From Candidatus Methylomirabilota bacterium (GTDB taxonomy: Bacteria; Methylomirabilota; Methylomirabilia; Rokubacteriales; CSP1-6): a DNA stretch of 61,438 nucleotides. This document shows positions 38,874 through 47,308 of the stretch, one piece after another. The number at the start of each line of letters is the position of its first letter. Within the stretch, counting starts at the first letter, position 1. The position numbers were made by a program, and so were the translations under genes. The stretch spans positions 1-61,438 of the forward strand of contig DASYTI010000175.1 in the NCBI GenBank assembly GCA_036002485.1, written 5' to 3'. The notes beneath the pieces are model-generated. The model did not search any database. It was given only the letters and a program-made list of their open reading frames with translations, and was not told the DNA's origin.

Positions 38874-41801
38874 GTGACCCGACGCCGAAAGATCTGGATA
38901 GCCGTCCTCGTGGTGGTGCTGCTCCTGGGCGGGGCCTTCGTGTGGGCGCTGCCCGAGCTGATTCGACGCCAGGCGGTCACTCGGGTTCCCAAGATCACCG
39001 GTCGCGCCTTCAGCATCGGGGACATCGACCTCAATCTGTTCACGGGCCGGCTCGTCGTCAAGAATCTCCGGCTGGCCGAGCGCGACCCGCGCCAGGCCTT
39101 CGTGGAGTTCGAGCGTCTCGAAGCCCGCTGGTCGTGGCCATCGCTCCTTGGAGCCCACATCCGCCTCAAGGACGTGAGGCTGGTGTCGCCCACTGTGCAG
39201 CTTGCCCGGACGGGTCCGACGGAGTTCAACTTCTCCGACCTGCTCGACCTGATCCCGCCCGCCGACCCCAAGGCCAAGCCCTCGCGCTGGAAGTTCACCA
39301 TGGAGCGGCTTGGTCTGGTGCTGGGCAACATCATCATTCGAGACGACGCGGTCTCGCCACCGACCAAGCTGCGCATACAGGGGCTGACCATCGAGGCGGG
39401 CGATCTCACGACGCGAGCCGGGCAGCGCGCGGGTCGCCTGGCCATCCAGTCCAAGGTCGGCGAGTCGCCGTTCGAGCTTCGCTCGGACGAGATCCGCCTG
39501 GCCCCCGGCGCGGTCTCGCTGGGTCTGTCGTTCAAGGACTTCGACCTGACCCAGGTCTTGCCTTACGTGCCCGCTACGGTGCCGGCGGGACCCTATGCGG
39601 GGCGGCTCAGCTTCAATGTCCGGATCGCCTTCGAGCGCGGGACGGAAGGCGTCACCCGAGCCGTGGCCACGGGCGAAGTGAGCCTCGATGACCTGAAGCT
39701 CATCCTCCGCGATGGCCCGGCGCCGTTCATGACCGTCCCGCGCCTGAGCGTGCGGGTGAAAGAGGCTGATCTCCTCTCGCGCATCGTGGTGGTCTCCAAT
39801 GTGGAGATCGAGGGCCTGAACATACAGGCCCTGAAAGACAAGAAGGGCAACATCGATCTGCTTCGAATGGCCGCGGCCCCACCGGCCACCCCAGAGAAAC
39901 CTGCGGCGCCCACGAAGGCCCCGGTCAAGCCACCCGTCACCGAGGCCCAGCCGGGGCCCGCCTTCAAGTTCCTCCTTGAACGCCTGGCCCTCACCAAGGG
40001 GACGGCCAGCTTCGTGGATGAGTCCGTGTCGCCGCGGACGACGCTCACGCTGGCCGACCTGAGCCTGACCCTCGAGAGTCTGGCCTGGCCGGCCGTCGGA
40101 CCCGCGCGGGTCACCGCGGGGATGAAGCTGCCCGGCGGGGGCCGTCTGGAGATCACCAACGGCTCGCTCATTCCCCAGCCGCTCGACTTCACCTGGACCA
40201 TGAAGATGCGCGATGCGCCGATCGAGCCCTACCAGGCGTATATCCCGGTCCCGGGTCGCTTCTCCGGACGCTATAACGGCGACAGCAAGAACCGCGTCGC
40301 GTTCAAGGATGGGAAGACCATCCTCACGTCCACGGGCACGAGCTGGGCGGAGAAGTTCGAAGCGCGCTTGCCGGACGCCCCGCGGCCCTCCTTGAGTATC
40401 GAGCGCATGGAGCTGGTCGGCATCGATCTCGACTGGCCGAAGCGCGCGGCCGTCGCCAAGGCGGGCTTTAAAAAGCTGGCGGCGGAAATCGAGCGCGGTA
40501 AGGACGGCAGCCTCGACATCTCGAAGGTCTTCGGCGGTCCTGCTCAGCCGGCCGGGGATGCCGCGGCGCCGCCGCCCCCTCCGGCATCCACGCCCCCTCC
40601 GACACCCACGCCGCCTCCCGCGGGAGCGAGCAAGCCCAAGGGGCTGCTCGAGACCATGAGCCTGCAGATCGGCGAAGTCCGCCTCGAGGAAGGCTCCATC
40701 CGCTTCCTCGACCGGACGACCGAGCCTGCCTTCTCCGAGGATCTCTCGAAGATGGATCTCCTCGTCACCGGGCTCGGGAACAAGCCGGACCAGCGCGCCA
40801 AGCTCGTCTTCACGAGCCTGATCGGAGGGGAAGGTGCGATCGACATCCGGGGCGATATCGGCGCGGTGGGGGCGCCCCTGTATCTCGATCTCGTGGGCGA
40901 GATCCGTGATGTCAAGCTGCCCGTGGCCAACCCGTACTCAGATCAGATGACAGCCTGGCTCATCCAGCGCGGCAACCTCAAGTACAAGTTCAATCTCAAG
41001 GTCGAGAACGATCAGGTCGTGGCCATGAACGAGGTGCTCGTCGAGAAGCTGCGGGTGGCCAAGTCCAGCCGGCCGGACGACGAGGCCAAGAAGCGCCTCG
41101 GGCTGCCCCTCGGCCTCATCGTTGCCCTCATCAAGGACGGCAACGGAAACATCGTGGTCAACGTTCCCGTCGCGGGCTCGCTCAAGGATCCCAAGTTCGA
41201 CTGGTCCGAGACCATCTGGTCCGCCGTCAGGAACGTTCTGAAGAACATCCTCGCCTCGCCGTTCCGGCTCATCGGGAGCCTCTTCTCGAGCGAGGAGAAG
41301 ATGGAAGAGCCCAAGGTCAACCCCGTGACCTTCGCGGCGGGCAGCGCGGTGCTCGCCCCGGCCGCGGGGCAGCAGCTTCTCCGCGTGGCCGACTTCATGC
41401 GGCAGACGCCCTACGTGTCCCTGACCCTCAATCCCGTGGTCGCTCCCGCCGACCTCGACACGCTCAAGGCCGAGGCCGTCGCGGCCAAGGTCCAGCAATT
41501 CGCCAAGGAGCGGGGCATCAGCGAGCAGGTCATGGCCATCCGCGGATACTTCGCCGTGCGGCTGCCCGGCGAGAAGCTCCCCCCGACCCCTGACGATCAG
41601 CTCAAGCTCCTGCGCGACCGCGAGCCCGTGCCCGAGCCAAAGGTCAAGGAGCTCGTGGAGGCGCGGCTGGCCGTCACCAGGGAACGGATGGTGAAAACCG
41701 AGGGGATTCAAGAGAAGCGCTTGCCCGTCGGCGAGACGAAACGGGCCACCGCGGGCGAGGGCAGCATCGAGTTCGCCATCGGTGAGCACGACTCCGACTA
41801 G
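38874..41801 (+). CDS. DUF748/AsmA-like envelope protein
   Basis: 975 aa. One N-terminal membrane anchor (IWIAVLVVVLLLGGAFVWAL) and a long periplasmic part built of repeated beta-rich blocks, as in AsmA/DUF748 proteins: TGRAFSIGDIDLNLFTGRL, VRLVSPTVQLARTGPTEFNFSDLLD, and PLYLDLVGEIRD. A Pro-rich spacer (PPPPASTPPPTPTPPPAG) lies near residue 565-585. The C-terminus has an OmpA-like flavour (VTFAAGSAVLAPAAGQQLLRVADFM). AsmA-like proteins are thought to bridge phospholipid transport between membranes. GTG start 9 nt after mmsB. Confidence 0.85.
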   Translation: MTRRRKIWIAVLVVVLLLGGAFVWALPELIRRQAVTRVPKITGRAFSIGDIDLNLFTGRLVVKNLRLAERDPRQAFVEFERLEARWSWPSLLGAHIRLKDVRLVSPTVQLARTGPTEFNFSDLLDLIPPADPKAKPSRWKFTMERLGLVLGNIIIRDDAVSPPTKLRIQGLTIEAGDLTTRAGQRAGRLAIQSKVGESPFELRSDEIRLAPGAVSLGLSFKDFDLTQVLPYVPATVPAGPYAGRLSFNVRIAFERGTEGVTRAVATGEVSLDDLKLILRDGPAPFMTVPRLSVRVKEADLLSRIVVVSNVEIEGLNIQALKDKKGNIDLLRMAAAPPATPEKPAAPTKAPVKPPVTEAQPGPAFKFLLERLALTKGTASFVDESVSPRTTLTLADLSLTLESLAWPAVGPARVTAGMKLPGGGRLEITNGSLIPQPLDFTWTMKMRDAPIEPYQAYIPVPGRFSGRYNGDSKNRVAFKDGKTILTSTGTSWAEKFEARLPDAPRPSLSIERMELVGIDLDWPKRAAVAKAGFKKLAAEIERGKDGSLDISKVFGGPAQPAGDAAAPPPPPASTPPPTPTPPPAGASKPKGLLETMSLQIGEVRLEEGSIRFLDRTTEPAFSEDLSKMDLLVTGLGNKPDQRAKLVFTSLIGGEGAIDIRGDIGAVGAPLYLDLVGEIRDVKLPVANPYSDQMTAWLIQRGNLKYKFNLKVENDQVVAMNEVLVEKLRVAKSSRPDDEAKKRLGLPLGLIVALIKDGNGNIVVNVPVAGSLKDPKFDWSETIWSAVRNVLKNILASPFRLIGSLFSSEEKMEEPKVNPVTFAAGSAVLAPAAGQQLLRVADFMRQTPYVSLTLNPVVAPADLDTLKAEAVAAKVQQFAKERGISEQVMAIRGYFAVRLPGEKLPPTPDDQLKLLRDREPVPEPKVKELVEARLAVTRERMVKTEGIQEKRLPVGETKRATAGEGSIEFAIGEHDSD

Positions 41802-41829
41802 CTGTCTGCCAAGAGTAGCGGACGCTTCC

Positions 41830-41952
41830 AGGCGGCTCAAAAGGGTCCAGATGCGAGGCGGCGCCCGAAGGCAGCAGGTGAGGCGTACTCTCTGTACGTT
41901 GAACCTGCTGCCGAGGGCGCCAACGAAGCAGATGGGCCCTTTTCAGCCGCCT
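41830..41952 (+). repeat. Palindromic element, family B/C, copy B3 (minimal form)
   Basis: Outer arms AGGCGGCTCAAAAGGGTCC and GGGCCCTTTTCAGCCGCCT; then GGCGCCC/GGGCGCC (41860-41866 with 41915-41921); then a 10-bp stem GGCAGCAGGT/ACCTGCTGCC (41870-41879 with 41903-41912). The apex is GAGGCGTACTCTCTGTACGT, the reverse form of the shared motif. It lacks the D module. It lies 14 nt before the AOR operon's promoter. Confidence 0.9.
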
Positions 41953-41966
41953 GTGCGCCGCTCTGT

Positions 41967-41972
41967 TATACT
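41967..41972 (+). promoter_or_regulatory. -10 box for the AOR operon, leaderless start
   Basis: TATACT, 8 nt before ATG 41981, with no Shine-Dalgarno. The -35 region would fall at the right end of repeat B3, so the repeat may affect this promoter. Confidence 0.5.
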
Positions 41973-41980
41973 CCCGCCCC

Positions 41981-42454
41981 ATGAGAGTCCTCGCGCTCCA
42001 CCCCGACAGGTGCACCGGCTGCCTCCGGTGCGAGCTGGCCTGCTCCTACATGCAGACGGGCACATACCAGCCGTCCAAGTCCGTCATCCGCGTGTCACCC
42101 TTCGAGGGCTATACGTCCTATGCGCCCTACACGTGCACGCAGTGCGCGGAGGGGTGGTGCATGACGGCCTGTCCGGTGGGGGCGATCACCATCAATGCGG
42201 CGGGCGCCAAGGACGTGCTGGACGACAAGTGCGTGGGCTGCAAGCTCTGCACCATCGCCTGTCCCTTCGGCACCATGTTCTATGACGCGGACACCACCAA
42301 GGCCTACAAGTGCAATCTCTGCGACGGGGCCCCGGCCTGCGCGGAGGCCTGCCCCACCCAGGCCATCACGTTCATCGAAGGCGAGACGGCCGACTGGATC
42401 GGCGACTTCGCGGCGGCGCGCACGAGCCGCATCCTGGCCCGGGAGCATGCCTGA
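41981..42454 (+). CDS. aorA: Polyferredoxin-like electron-transfer subunit of AOR (AorA type)
   Basis: 157 aa with sixteen Cys positions arranged for four [4Fe-4S] clusters: CTGCLRCELAC, CTQCAEGWCMTACP, CVGCKLCTIACP and CNLCDGAPACAEACP. The layout matches HycB/DmsB-type subunits and the AorA subunit of the Aromatoleum-type tungsten aldehyde oxidoreductase (AorABC). It should shuttle electrons between the AOR catalytic subunit and the FAD subunit. The stop overlaps the next start by one base (TGATG), and all four genes to 46033 form one operon from the TATACT promoter upstream. Confidence 0.88.
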   Translation: MRVLALHPDRCTGCLRCELACSYMQTGTYQPSKSVIRVSPFEGYTSYAPYTCTQCAEGWCMTACPVGAITINAAGAKDVLDDKCVGCKLCTIACPFGTMFYDADTTKAYKCNLCDGAPACAEACPTQAITFIEGETADWIGDFAAARTSRILAREHA

Positions 42455-43794
42455 TGGCAACCCGGCACCTGATCATCGGCGGCGGTACCGCGGGGCTCAA
42501 TGCCATCAGGACCCTCCGGGAAGAAGACAGCACCTCGGAGATCACCCTGGTCTCTCGGGAGCGCCCGTACTCGCGCATGGTCCTGCCGTACTACCTGGGC
42601 GCGACCATCTCGGAGTCCCACGTCTATACCGCGACGCCGGCCTCGCTGGCCGCCTGGGCCGTCAAGACCATGCTCGGACGTCGGGCCGCCTCGCTCGATC
42701 CCGCCGAGCACCGGCTGTCCCTCGATGACGGCGCCACGGTCGCCTACGACGATTGCCTCATCGCCACGGGCTCGCGCGCCGCGCGGCCGCCCATCCCTGG
42801 CGCGGAGGGACCGGGCGTCCACTCCTTCTGGACGCTCGAGGAGGCACGGGCCGTGATCGCGGAGGTGCAGCCCGGCACCAAGGTGGTCATGGTGGGGGCG
42901 GGCTTCATCTCCTTCACCATCCTCAACGCCATCCTCTCGCGCGGCGCCGCCCTCACCATCGTGGAGGTGGCCCCGCGCATCCTGCCGCGCATGGTGGACG
43001 AGGCCTGCGCGGCCATCGTGGCCCGCTGGCTCGAGCGCCATGGGGTCACCATCCGCGCGGGAGCGACCCTGACCAAGATCGAGGAGGGGAAGGGCAAGCG
43101 GAAGCTCACCTTCAAGAAGGGCGCGCCCATCTTCGCCGACGTCGTGATCATGGCCACGGGCATCCGCACCAACCTCGAGTGGCTCGACGGCTCCGGCATC
43201 GAGGTCTCGGCCGAGCCGGGCGGCGGCATCCTCGTCGACGATCATCTGCGCTCGAGCGTGAAGACCGTGTACGCGGCGGGCGATGTCGCCCGCGGCCCCA
43301 ACCTGCTCACGGGGACACTCGAGGTCCACGCCATCGAGCCCACCGCGCAGGAGCACGGGCGCGTGGTCGGCGCCAACATGGCCGGTCGGGATCTCGCCTA
43401 CCGCGGCAGCCTCATCATGAACATCGTCGAGGTCTGCCATCTGGACATCGCCTCCTTCGGCCAGTGGGACGACGCCAAGGCGGAGGTCTTCACGGCGACG
43501 CGCGCCGATCGCTCGCAGTACCGCAAGCTTCTCTTCCGCGGCGGCAAGCTCACGGGCGCCATGATCTGCGGCCCCGCCGAAGACATCTGGACGACGAACG
43601 ACGTCGGCATGCTCAAGGGCCTCGTCTATTCGGGCGCGGATCTCTCGGCCTGGAAGACGCATTTGAAGGGCAATCCCTTCGACGTCAAGCCCGCCTACCT
43701 GGCCACGCACACGGCCGGCAAGCTCCTGCCCCAGACTATCCTGGGACGGGCATCCCATTCACCCCAGCTGCCCCAATCGGTGATGGTCCAATGA
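42454..43794 (+). CDS. aorC: FAD/NAD(P)-dependent oxidoreductase subunit (AorC type)
   Basis: 446 aa pyridine nucleotide-disulfide reductase fold. FAD motif LIIGGGTAGLNAIRTL at the N-terminus, NAD motif VVMVGAGFISFTILNAIL near 150, and second FAD motif VYAAGDVARGPN near 275. No redox-active CxxxxC pair is present, so it is of the NADH-oxidase/rubredoxin-reductase type. In AorABC systems this subunit passes electrons between AOR and NAD+. It overlaps both neighbours (TGATG upstream, ATGA downstream). A C-terminal PQLPQSVMVQ extension ends at the AOR start. Confidence 0.88.
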   Translation: MATRHLIIGGGTAGLNAIRTLREEDSTSEITLVSRERPYSRMVLPYYLGATISESHVYTATPASLAAWAVKTMLGRRAASLDPAEHRLSLDDGATVAYDDCLIATGSRAARPPIPGAEGPGVHSFWTLEEARAVIAEVQPGTKVVMVGAGFISFTILNAILSRGAALTIVEVAPRILPRMVDEACAAIVARWLERHGVTIRAGATLTKIEEGKGKRKLTFKKGAPIFADVVIMATGIRTNLEWLDGSGIEVSAEPGGGILVDDHLRSSVKTVYAAGDVARGPNLLTGTLEVHAIEPTAQEHGRVVGANMAGRDLAYRGSLIMNIVEVCHLDIASFGQWDDAKAEVFTATRADRSQYRKLLFRGGKLTGAMICGPAEDIWTTNDVGMLKGLVYSGADLSAWKTHLKGNPFDVKPAYLATHTAGKLLPQTILGRASHSPQLPQSVMVQ

Positions 43795-45701
43795 GCCCGA
43801 CCGCGACCGCCTCGCGCCCCACGACGAAGGCCTCCGCCGCTTCCGCCACCGTGCCCGGCTACGCCGGCAAGCTCCTGCGCGTGAATCTCTCCACGGGGAA
43901 GATCTGGACTCAGCCCTGGGCCGAGCACATGCGCGAGTATCTGGGCGGCGTCGGCCTGGGCGCCAAGATCCTCTACGAGGAGGTAGGGCCCAAGGTCAAC
44001 TGGGACCATCCCGATAACCGGCTCATCCTGGCCACAGGTCCGCTGGCCGGCCTGCCTGTCTGGGGCACGGGCGGCCTCAGCGTCATCACGCGCGGCGCGC
44101 AGACCAACGGCGCCACCTCGACCCAGGCCAATGGCTTCTTCGGGGCGGCCCTCAAGTACTCGGGCTATGACGCCATCATTGTCCAGGGCCAGGCCAAGAA
44201 GCTCTCGTACCTCTACATCAACGATGACGTGGTGGAGATCCGCGACGCCTCGCACCTCAAGGGCAAGGACACCTGGGAAACCCAGGAAGCGCTCGAGGTC
44301 GAGCACGGGCTCTCCGGGCATCGCCTGTCCGTGTATTCCATCGGGCCCGCGGGAGAGAACCTGGTCCGCTTCGCCGCCATCCAGGGCGACTACGGCCACG
44401 TCGCCTCGAAGAACGGCTGCGGCGCGGTGATGGGCAAGAAGAAGCTGAAGGCCGTCTGCATCGTCCGCGGCACCAAGGCCCTCACCCCTCATGATGCGCG
44501 GGGGCTCGTCCAGGCCGCCGACGATATCGCCCACGATCTCAAGACCGACCCCGCGGCCTCCACGCTTTATCGCTGGGGCACGCTGCCCGGCGTCACCAAC
44601 CTTTACAAGCTCGGCGCCTTGCCCATCAAGAACTACACGACGAACCTGACCACGGTCGACATGACGACGTGGGAGCCGGCCAAGCTTCGCAACGGATTCG
44701 ACCACCGGGGTCATCAGTGCAGTGCCTGCGGCATGCACCATTGCCATATCCAGGTCATACGGAAGGGACCCAAAGCCGGCGAGCTCGTCGACGAGCCCGA
44801 GTACGAAGGCTGGTCGGGCGCAGGCTGGACGATCGGAGCCACGGACCAGGAAGGGATCAGCTGGCTCAACACACGCCTCGACCGGGCCTGCGTGGACGTC
44901 AACGAGTTCGGCTGGGTCTGCGGCTGGGTCATGGAATGCATGGAGAAGGGCTATCTCACGGAGAAGCAGGTCGGCTTCAAGCTCTCGTGGGGCGACATCG
45001 ACGGCGCGTACCGTCTGCTCCAGATGATCAGCCACCGGCAGGGCTTCGGGGATCTCCTGGCCGAGGGCGTCAAGCGCGCGTCCGAGAAGATCGGCGGCGA
45101 GGCCGCCAAGTGCGCGGTGTACACCATGAAGGGCGCCTCGCCGCGCGGCCACGACCATCGCGGCCGGTGGGAGGAGATGCTCGATACCTGCACGTCGTCG
45201 AACGGCACCATGGAGAGCGCCAACCCGACGCACCAGACGGAGTTCGGGCAGCCCGGCCGCATCAATCCCTTCAACGGCGAAGAGGTGGCGAAGCTCGTGG
45301 GGGGCATCCTGGGGCGGAAGCACTTCGAGGATTCGCTGGGCGGCTGCATCTTCACCTTCCGCTCGCGGATCGAGATGCTGGCCCGCGCTCTCTCCGCCGC
45401 CACGGGCTGGAACTACACGATGCCGGAGGCTCTCCGCCTGGGCCGGCGGACGGCGGCCATCCTGCGTGCCTTCAATCTCCGGTGCGGCATCGGCACCGAC
45501 CTCGAGTACCCCTCGGCGCGCTACGGGTCGAGGCCCGTGGACGGGCCGGCGAAGGATCACAACATCATGGACCAGTGGGAGCACATGGTGGACGTGTGGT
45601 ACGAGACGGTGGGCTATGACCGCAAGACGGGCAAGCCCACCCGCGAGACCCTGAAGAAGCTCGGCCTGGACTGGCTCACGCGAGACCTGTGGCGCAAATA
45701 G
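43791..45701 (+). CDS. aorB: Aldehyde:ferredoxin oxidoreductase, tungstopterin catalytic subunit
   Basis: 636 aa. AOR N-domain GKLLRVNLSTGKIW, ATGPLAGLPVWGTGGLSVITRG and SIGPAGENLVRFAAIQGDYGH, then the AOR cluster and pterin domains. Likely reaction: aldehyde to carboxylate (or the reverse) at a bis-pyranopterin W or Mo site. The [4Fe-4S] ligands are Cys 310, 313, 318 and 519 (QCSACGMHHC; GGCIFTF). The spacing is CX2CX4C, one residue longer than the CX2CX3C of archaeal AORs. A 22-residue Ser/Thr/Ala-rich N-terminal extension precedes the conserved start. Coupled by ATGA to aorC and followed by an overlapping MoaD-like gene. Confidence 0.92.
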   Translation: MSPTATASRPTTKASAASATVPGYAGKLLRVNLSTGKIWTQPWAEHMREYLGGVGLGAKILYEEVGPKVNWDHPDNRLILATGPLAGLPVWGTGGLSVITRGAQTNGATSTQANGFFGAALKYSGYDAIIVQGQAKKLSYLYINDDVVEIRDASHLKGKDTWETQEALEVEHGLSGHRLSVYSIGPAGENLVRFAAIQGDYGHVASKNGCGAVMGKKKLKAVCIVRGTKALTPHDARGLVQAADDIAHDLKTDPAASTLYRWGTLPGVTNLYKLGALPIKNYTTNLTTVDMTTWEPAKLRNGFDHRGHQCSACGMHHCHIQVIRKGPKAGELVDEPEYEGWSGAGWTIGATDQEGISWLNTRLDRACVDVNEFGWVCGWVMECMEKGYLTEKQVGFKLSWGDIDGAYRLLQMISHRQGFGDLLAEGVKRASEKIGGEAAKCAVYTMKGASPRGHDHRGRWEEMLDTCTSSNGTMESANPTHQTEFGQPGRINPFNGEEVAKLVGGILGRKHFEDSLGGCIFTFRSRIEMLARALSAATGWNYTMPEALRLGRRTAAILRAFNLRCGIGTDLEYPSARYGSRPVDGPAKDHNIMDQWEHMVDVWYETVGYDRKTGKPTRETLKKLGLDWLTRDLWRK

Positions 45702-46033
45702 CCCGCGATTCCCTCACGGCGCAGATCGAGGTGACCACGTGGGTCACCAAGCACGTGGGGGGCGACGGCTCGGGCAGCAAGCTCTTCACGGAGCCCTTCG
45801 CCCTCGGCGAGACGGTGCGCCAGGTGCTGCGGCGCTTCACGGCGCGACACCCGGAGCTGGATGCGGCGCTGTGGAGCCCCGATCACGCGGAGCTGGGCGA
45901 GCACATCGAGGTCATCGTCAACGACGCCGTCCTCGGCGTCACCCACGAGCTCGATTCGCCGCTCAAAGATGGTGACCGGATCACCCTGCTGGGTCAGTTC
46001 ATGGGCGGGTCGTGCCTGATCATGAGCCGGTAA
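45689..46033 (+). CDS. MoaD/ThiS-like beta-grasp protein with non-terminal Gly-Gly
   Basis: 114 aa, GTG start overlapping the AOR gene by 13 nt. Ubiquitin-like features: ETVRQVLRRFTARHP and the terminal VIVNDAVLGVTHELDSPLKDGDRITLLGQFMGG. In AOR operons such proteins supply sulfur for the dithiolene of the pterin cofactor. Functional MoaD proteins end in Gly-Gly. Here GG (106-107) is followed by SCLIMSR, so the tail must be trimmed or the protein works otherwise. It overlaps the next gene by 22 nt. A frameshift that adds the tail cannot be excluded. Confidence 0.8.
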   Translation: MAQIARDSLTAQIEVTTWVTKHVGGDGSGSKLFTEPFALGETVRQVLRRFTARHPELDAALWSPDHAELGEHIEVIVNDAVLGVTHELDSPLKDGDRITLLGQFMGGSCLIMSR

Positions 46034-46617
46034 GGGAAGACGCCCCGCGACCGCTGCCGCCGCCCCGACGATCGCGTCGCTGGCTCGGGATCGCTGTCCT
46101 GGCCGTCGCGCTCCTCTCCGGCTGGTTCTACGTTGTCGGCACGCCCTCCTACTCCCTCTATCGCTTCGCCCACGCCCTTCACTCCCGCGATCCCGCGGGC
46201 GCCCTCGCCTACGTCGACGTGGACCGTGTGGCCGAGGCGGCGGCCGACGTGCTGGTTGCCGATGCTTTTGCCCGTCAGCGCCCGCCGAGGAATGTCTTCG
46301 AGGCCATGGGGCAGGGGATCGCGCGATCCGCCGCGCAGCAGAACGTCAAGCTCCAGGCGGCCGCGCGACTGCGCGCCGAGGTGGAGCGGATGGCGGACGC
46401 GGCGGGTCAAGGCAGCGTCTTGCCCCTCGGCCTCCTCGCCGTCATCCAGGGTGCGGACATGGTCCGGCAGGGAGACGAGGTGTGGGTGACCTATACCGAG
46501 CCGGGCCAAGGAGTCACGCAGTTCAAGATGAGCCGGCAGCCGGACCGCTCCTGGAAGATCACGGCCTTCGACAAGGACTGGGTCCGCCGCCAGGTGCGTC
46601 AGCGTCCCCCGCGCTAG
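46012..46617 (+). CDS. DUF2939 family membrane-anchored protein
   Basis: 201 aa. One N-terminal membrane segment (WLGIAVLAVALLSGWFYVVG) followed by GTPSYSLYRFAHALHSRDPAGALAYVDVDRVA, the recognisable DUF2939 opening. The rest is a mostly helical periplasmic domain ending in WKITAFDKDWVRRQV. Function unknown. The GTG start at 46012 lies inside the MoaD-like gene, so translation is coupled to the AOR operon, but a functional link to AOR is not obvious. An alternative start further in (MS near 46484) would lose the anchor and is not favoured. Confidence 0.8.
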   Translation: MPDHEPVREDAPRPLPPPRRSRRWLGIAVLAVALLSGWFYVVGTPSYSLYRFAHALHSRDPAGALAYVDVDRVAEAAADVLVADAFARQRPPRNVFEAMGQGIARSAAQQNVKLQAAARLRAEVERMADAAGQGSVLPLGLLAVIQGADMVRQGDEVWVTYTEPGQGVTQFKMSRQPDRSWKITAFDKDWVRRQVRQRPPR

Positions 46618-46744
46618 CTGATCCTCCACGCCAGGGCGCGCCGACGGAGTCCCCTGTGGCACAGTAGGGGCGGGAGGACAATGCCATGACGAGACGGTCA
46701 CGCTACTCGCGCATCCGCACCGCAGCTCGGGCCGGAGCGCCGAC

Positions 46745-47308
46745 ATGATCAGCGACATGCCGTCCTATCTGCGATTCTTCGACAGCGTGCGGCGGCGCAC
46801 GGAGCGAGACGTGGCGGCCCTGCCCTCCGCGGCGGCGGCGTGGCGGCCGCCCGCCATCGGCGGGGAGACGGGCTGGAGCATCGGCCAGATCGTCCTCCAC
46901 ATCGGCGGCTCGCGGCTCTACTTCGCCAGCGCCTACCGCGACGAGGGGTGGATCTGGACGAAGGCGGAGGCGGATCCCGATGACCAGCAGACATGGCTGC
47001 CCTGGCTGCAGGCCTCGGCGGAGCGCTTCGCGGCGCTGGTGAGGGAGACGCCGGCTGACTGGCTCACGCGCCGCATCGAGATGATCGATACCCCCGGCCA
47101 GTCGCTGGCCGGCTGGCGCCTTCTCATGATGATGCTCGAGCACGAGGTGCACCATCGCTCGCAGATCGATGCCTATGCCGGATTGCAGGGCTGGCCCGTG
47201 CCCGACATCTTTGGTCGCTCGGCGGAGTCCATCGACGCCCTCCAGGAGGCCGAGCGCGCCAAGCACGCACGCGGAGCCCTCCCGCTCGCTGAAGGAGAAC
47301 CGGCATGA
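46745..47308 (+). CDS. DinB-like four-helix metal-binding protein
   Basis: 187 aa. DinB/YfiT fold with metal His residues in IGQIVLHIGGSRLYF (~45) and MMMLEHEVHHRSQIDAYAG (~130), and the closing VPDIFGRS. Such proteins include thiol-dependent transferases (bacillithiol or mycothiol type) and many of unknown role. GGAG lies about 7 nt before ATG 46745. The stop overlaps the acyl-CoA synthetase start (ATGA). A 20-codon Arg-rich frame (46686-46748) ends on the start codon and could couple translation, but it is weak. Confidence 0.83.
   Translation: MISDMPSYLRFFDSVRRRTERDVAALPSAAAAWRPPAIGGETGWSIGQIVLHIGGSRLYFASAYRDEGWIWTKAEADPDDQQTWLPWLQASAERFAALVRETPADWLTRRIEMIDTPGQSLAGWRLLMMMLEHEVHHRSQIDAYAGLQGWPVPDIFGRSAESIDALQEAERAKHARGALPLAEGEPA

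Noticed and set aside
46686-46748. 20-aa Arg-rich leader peptide before the DinB-like gene
   Set aside because: It has an AGGA-like site and an ATGA overlap, but nothing else; GC-rich sequence gives such frames often.
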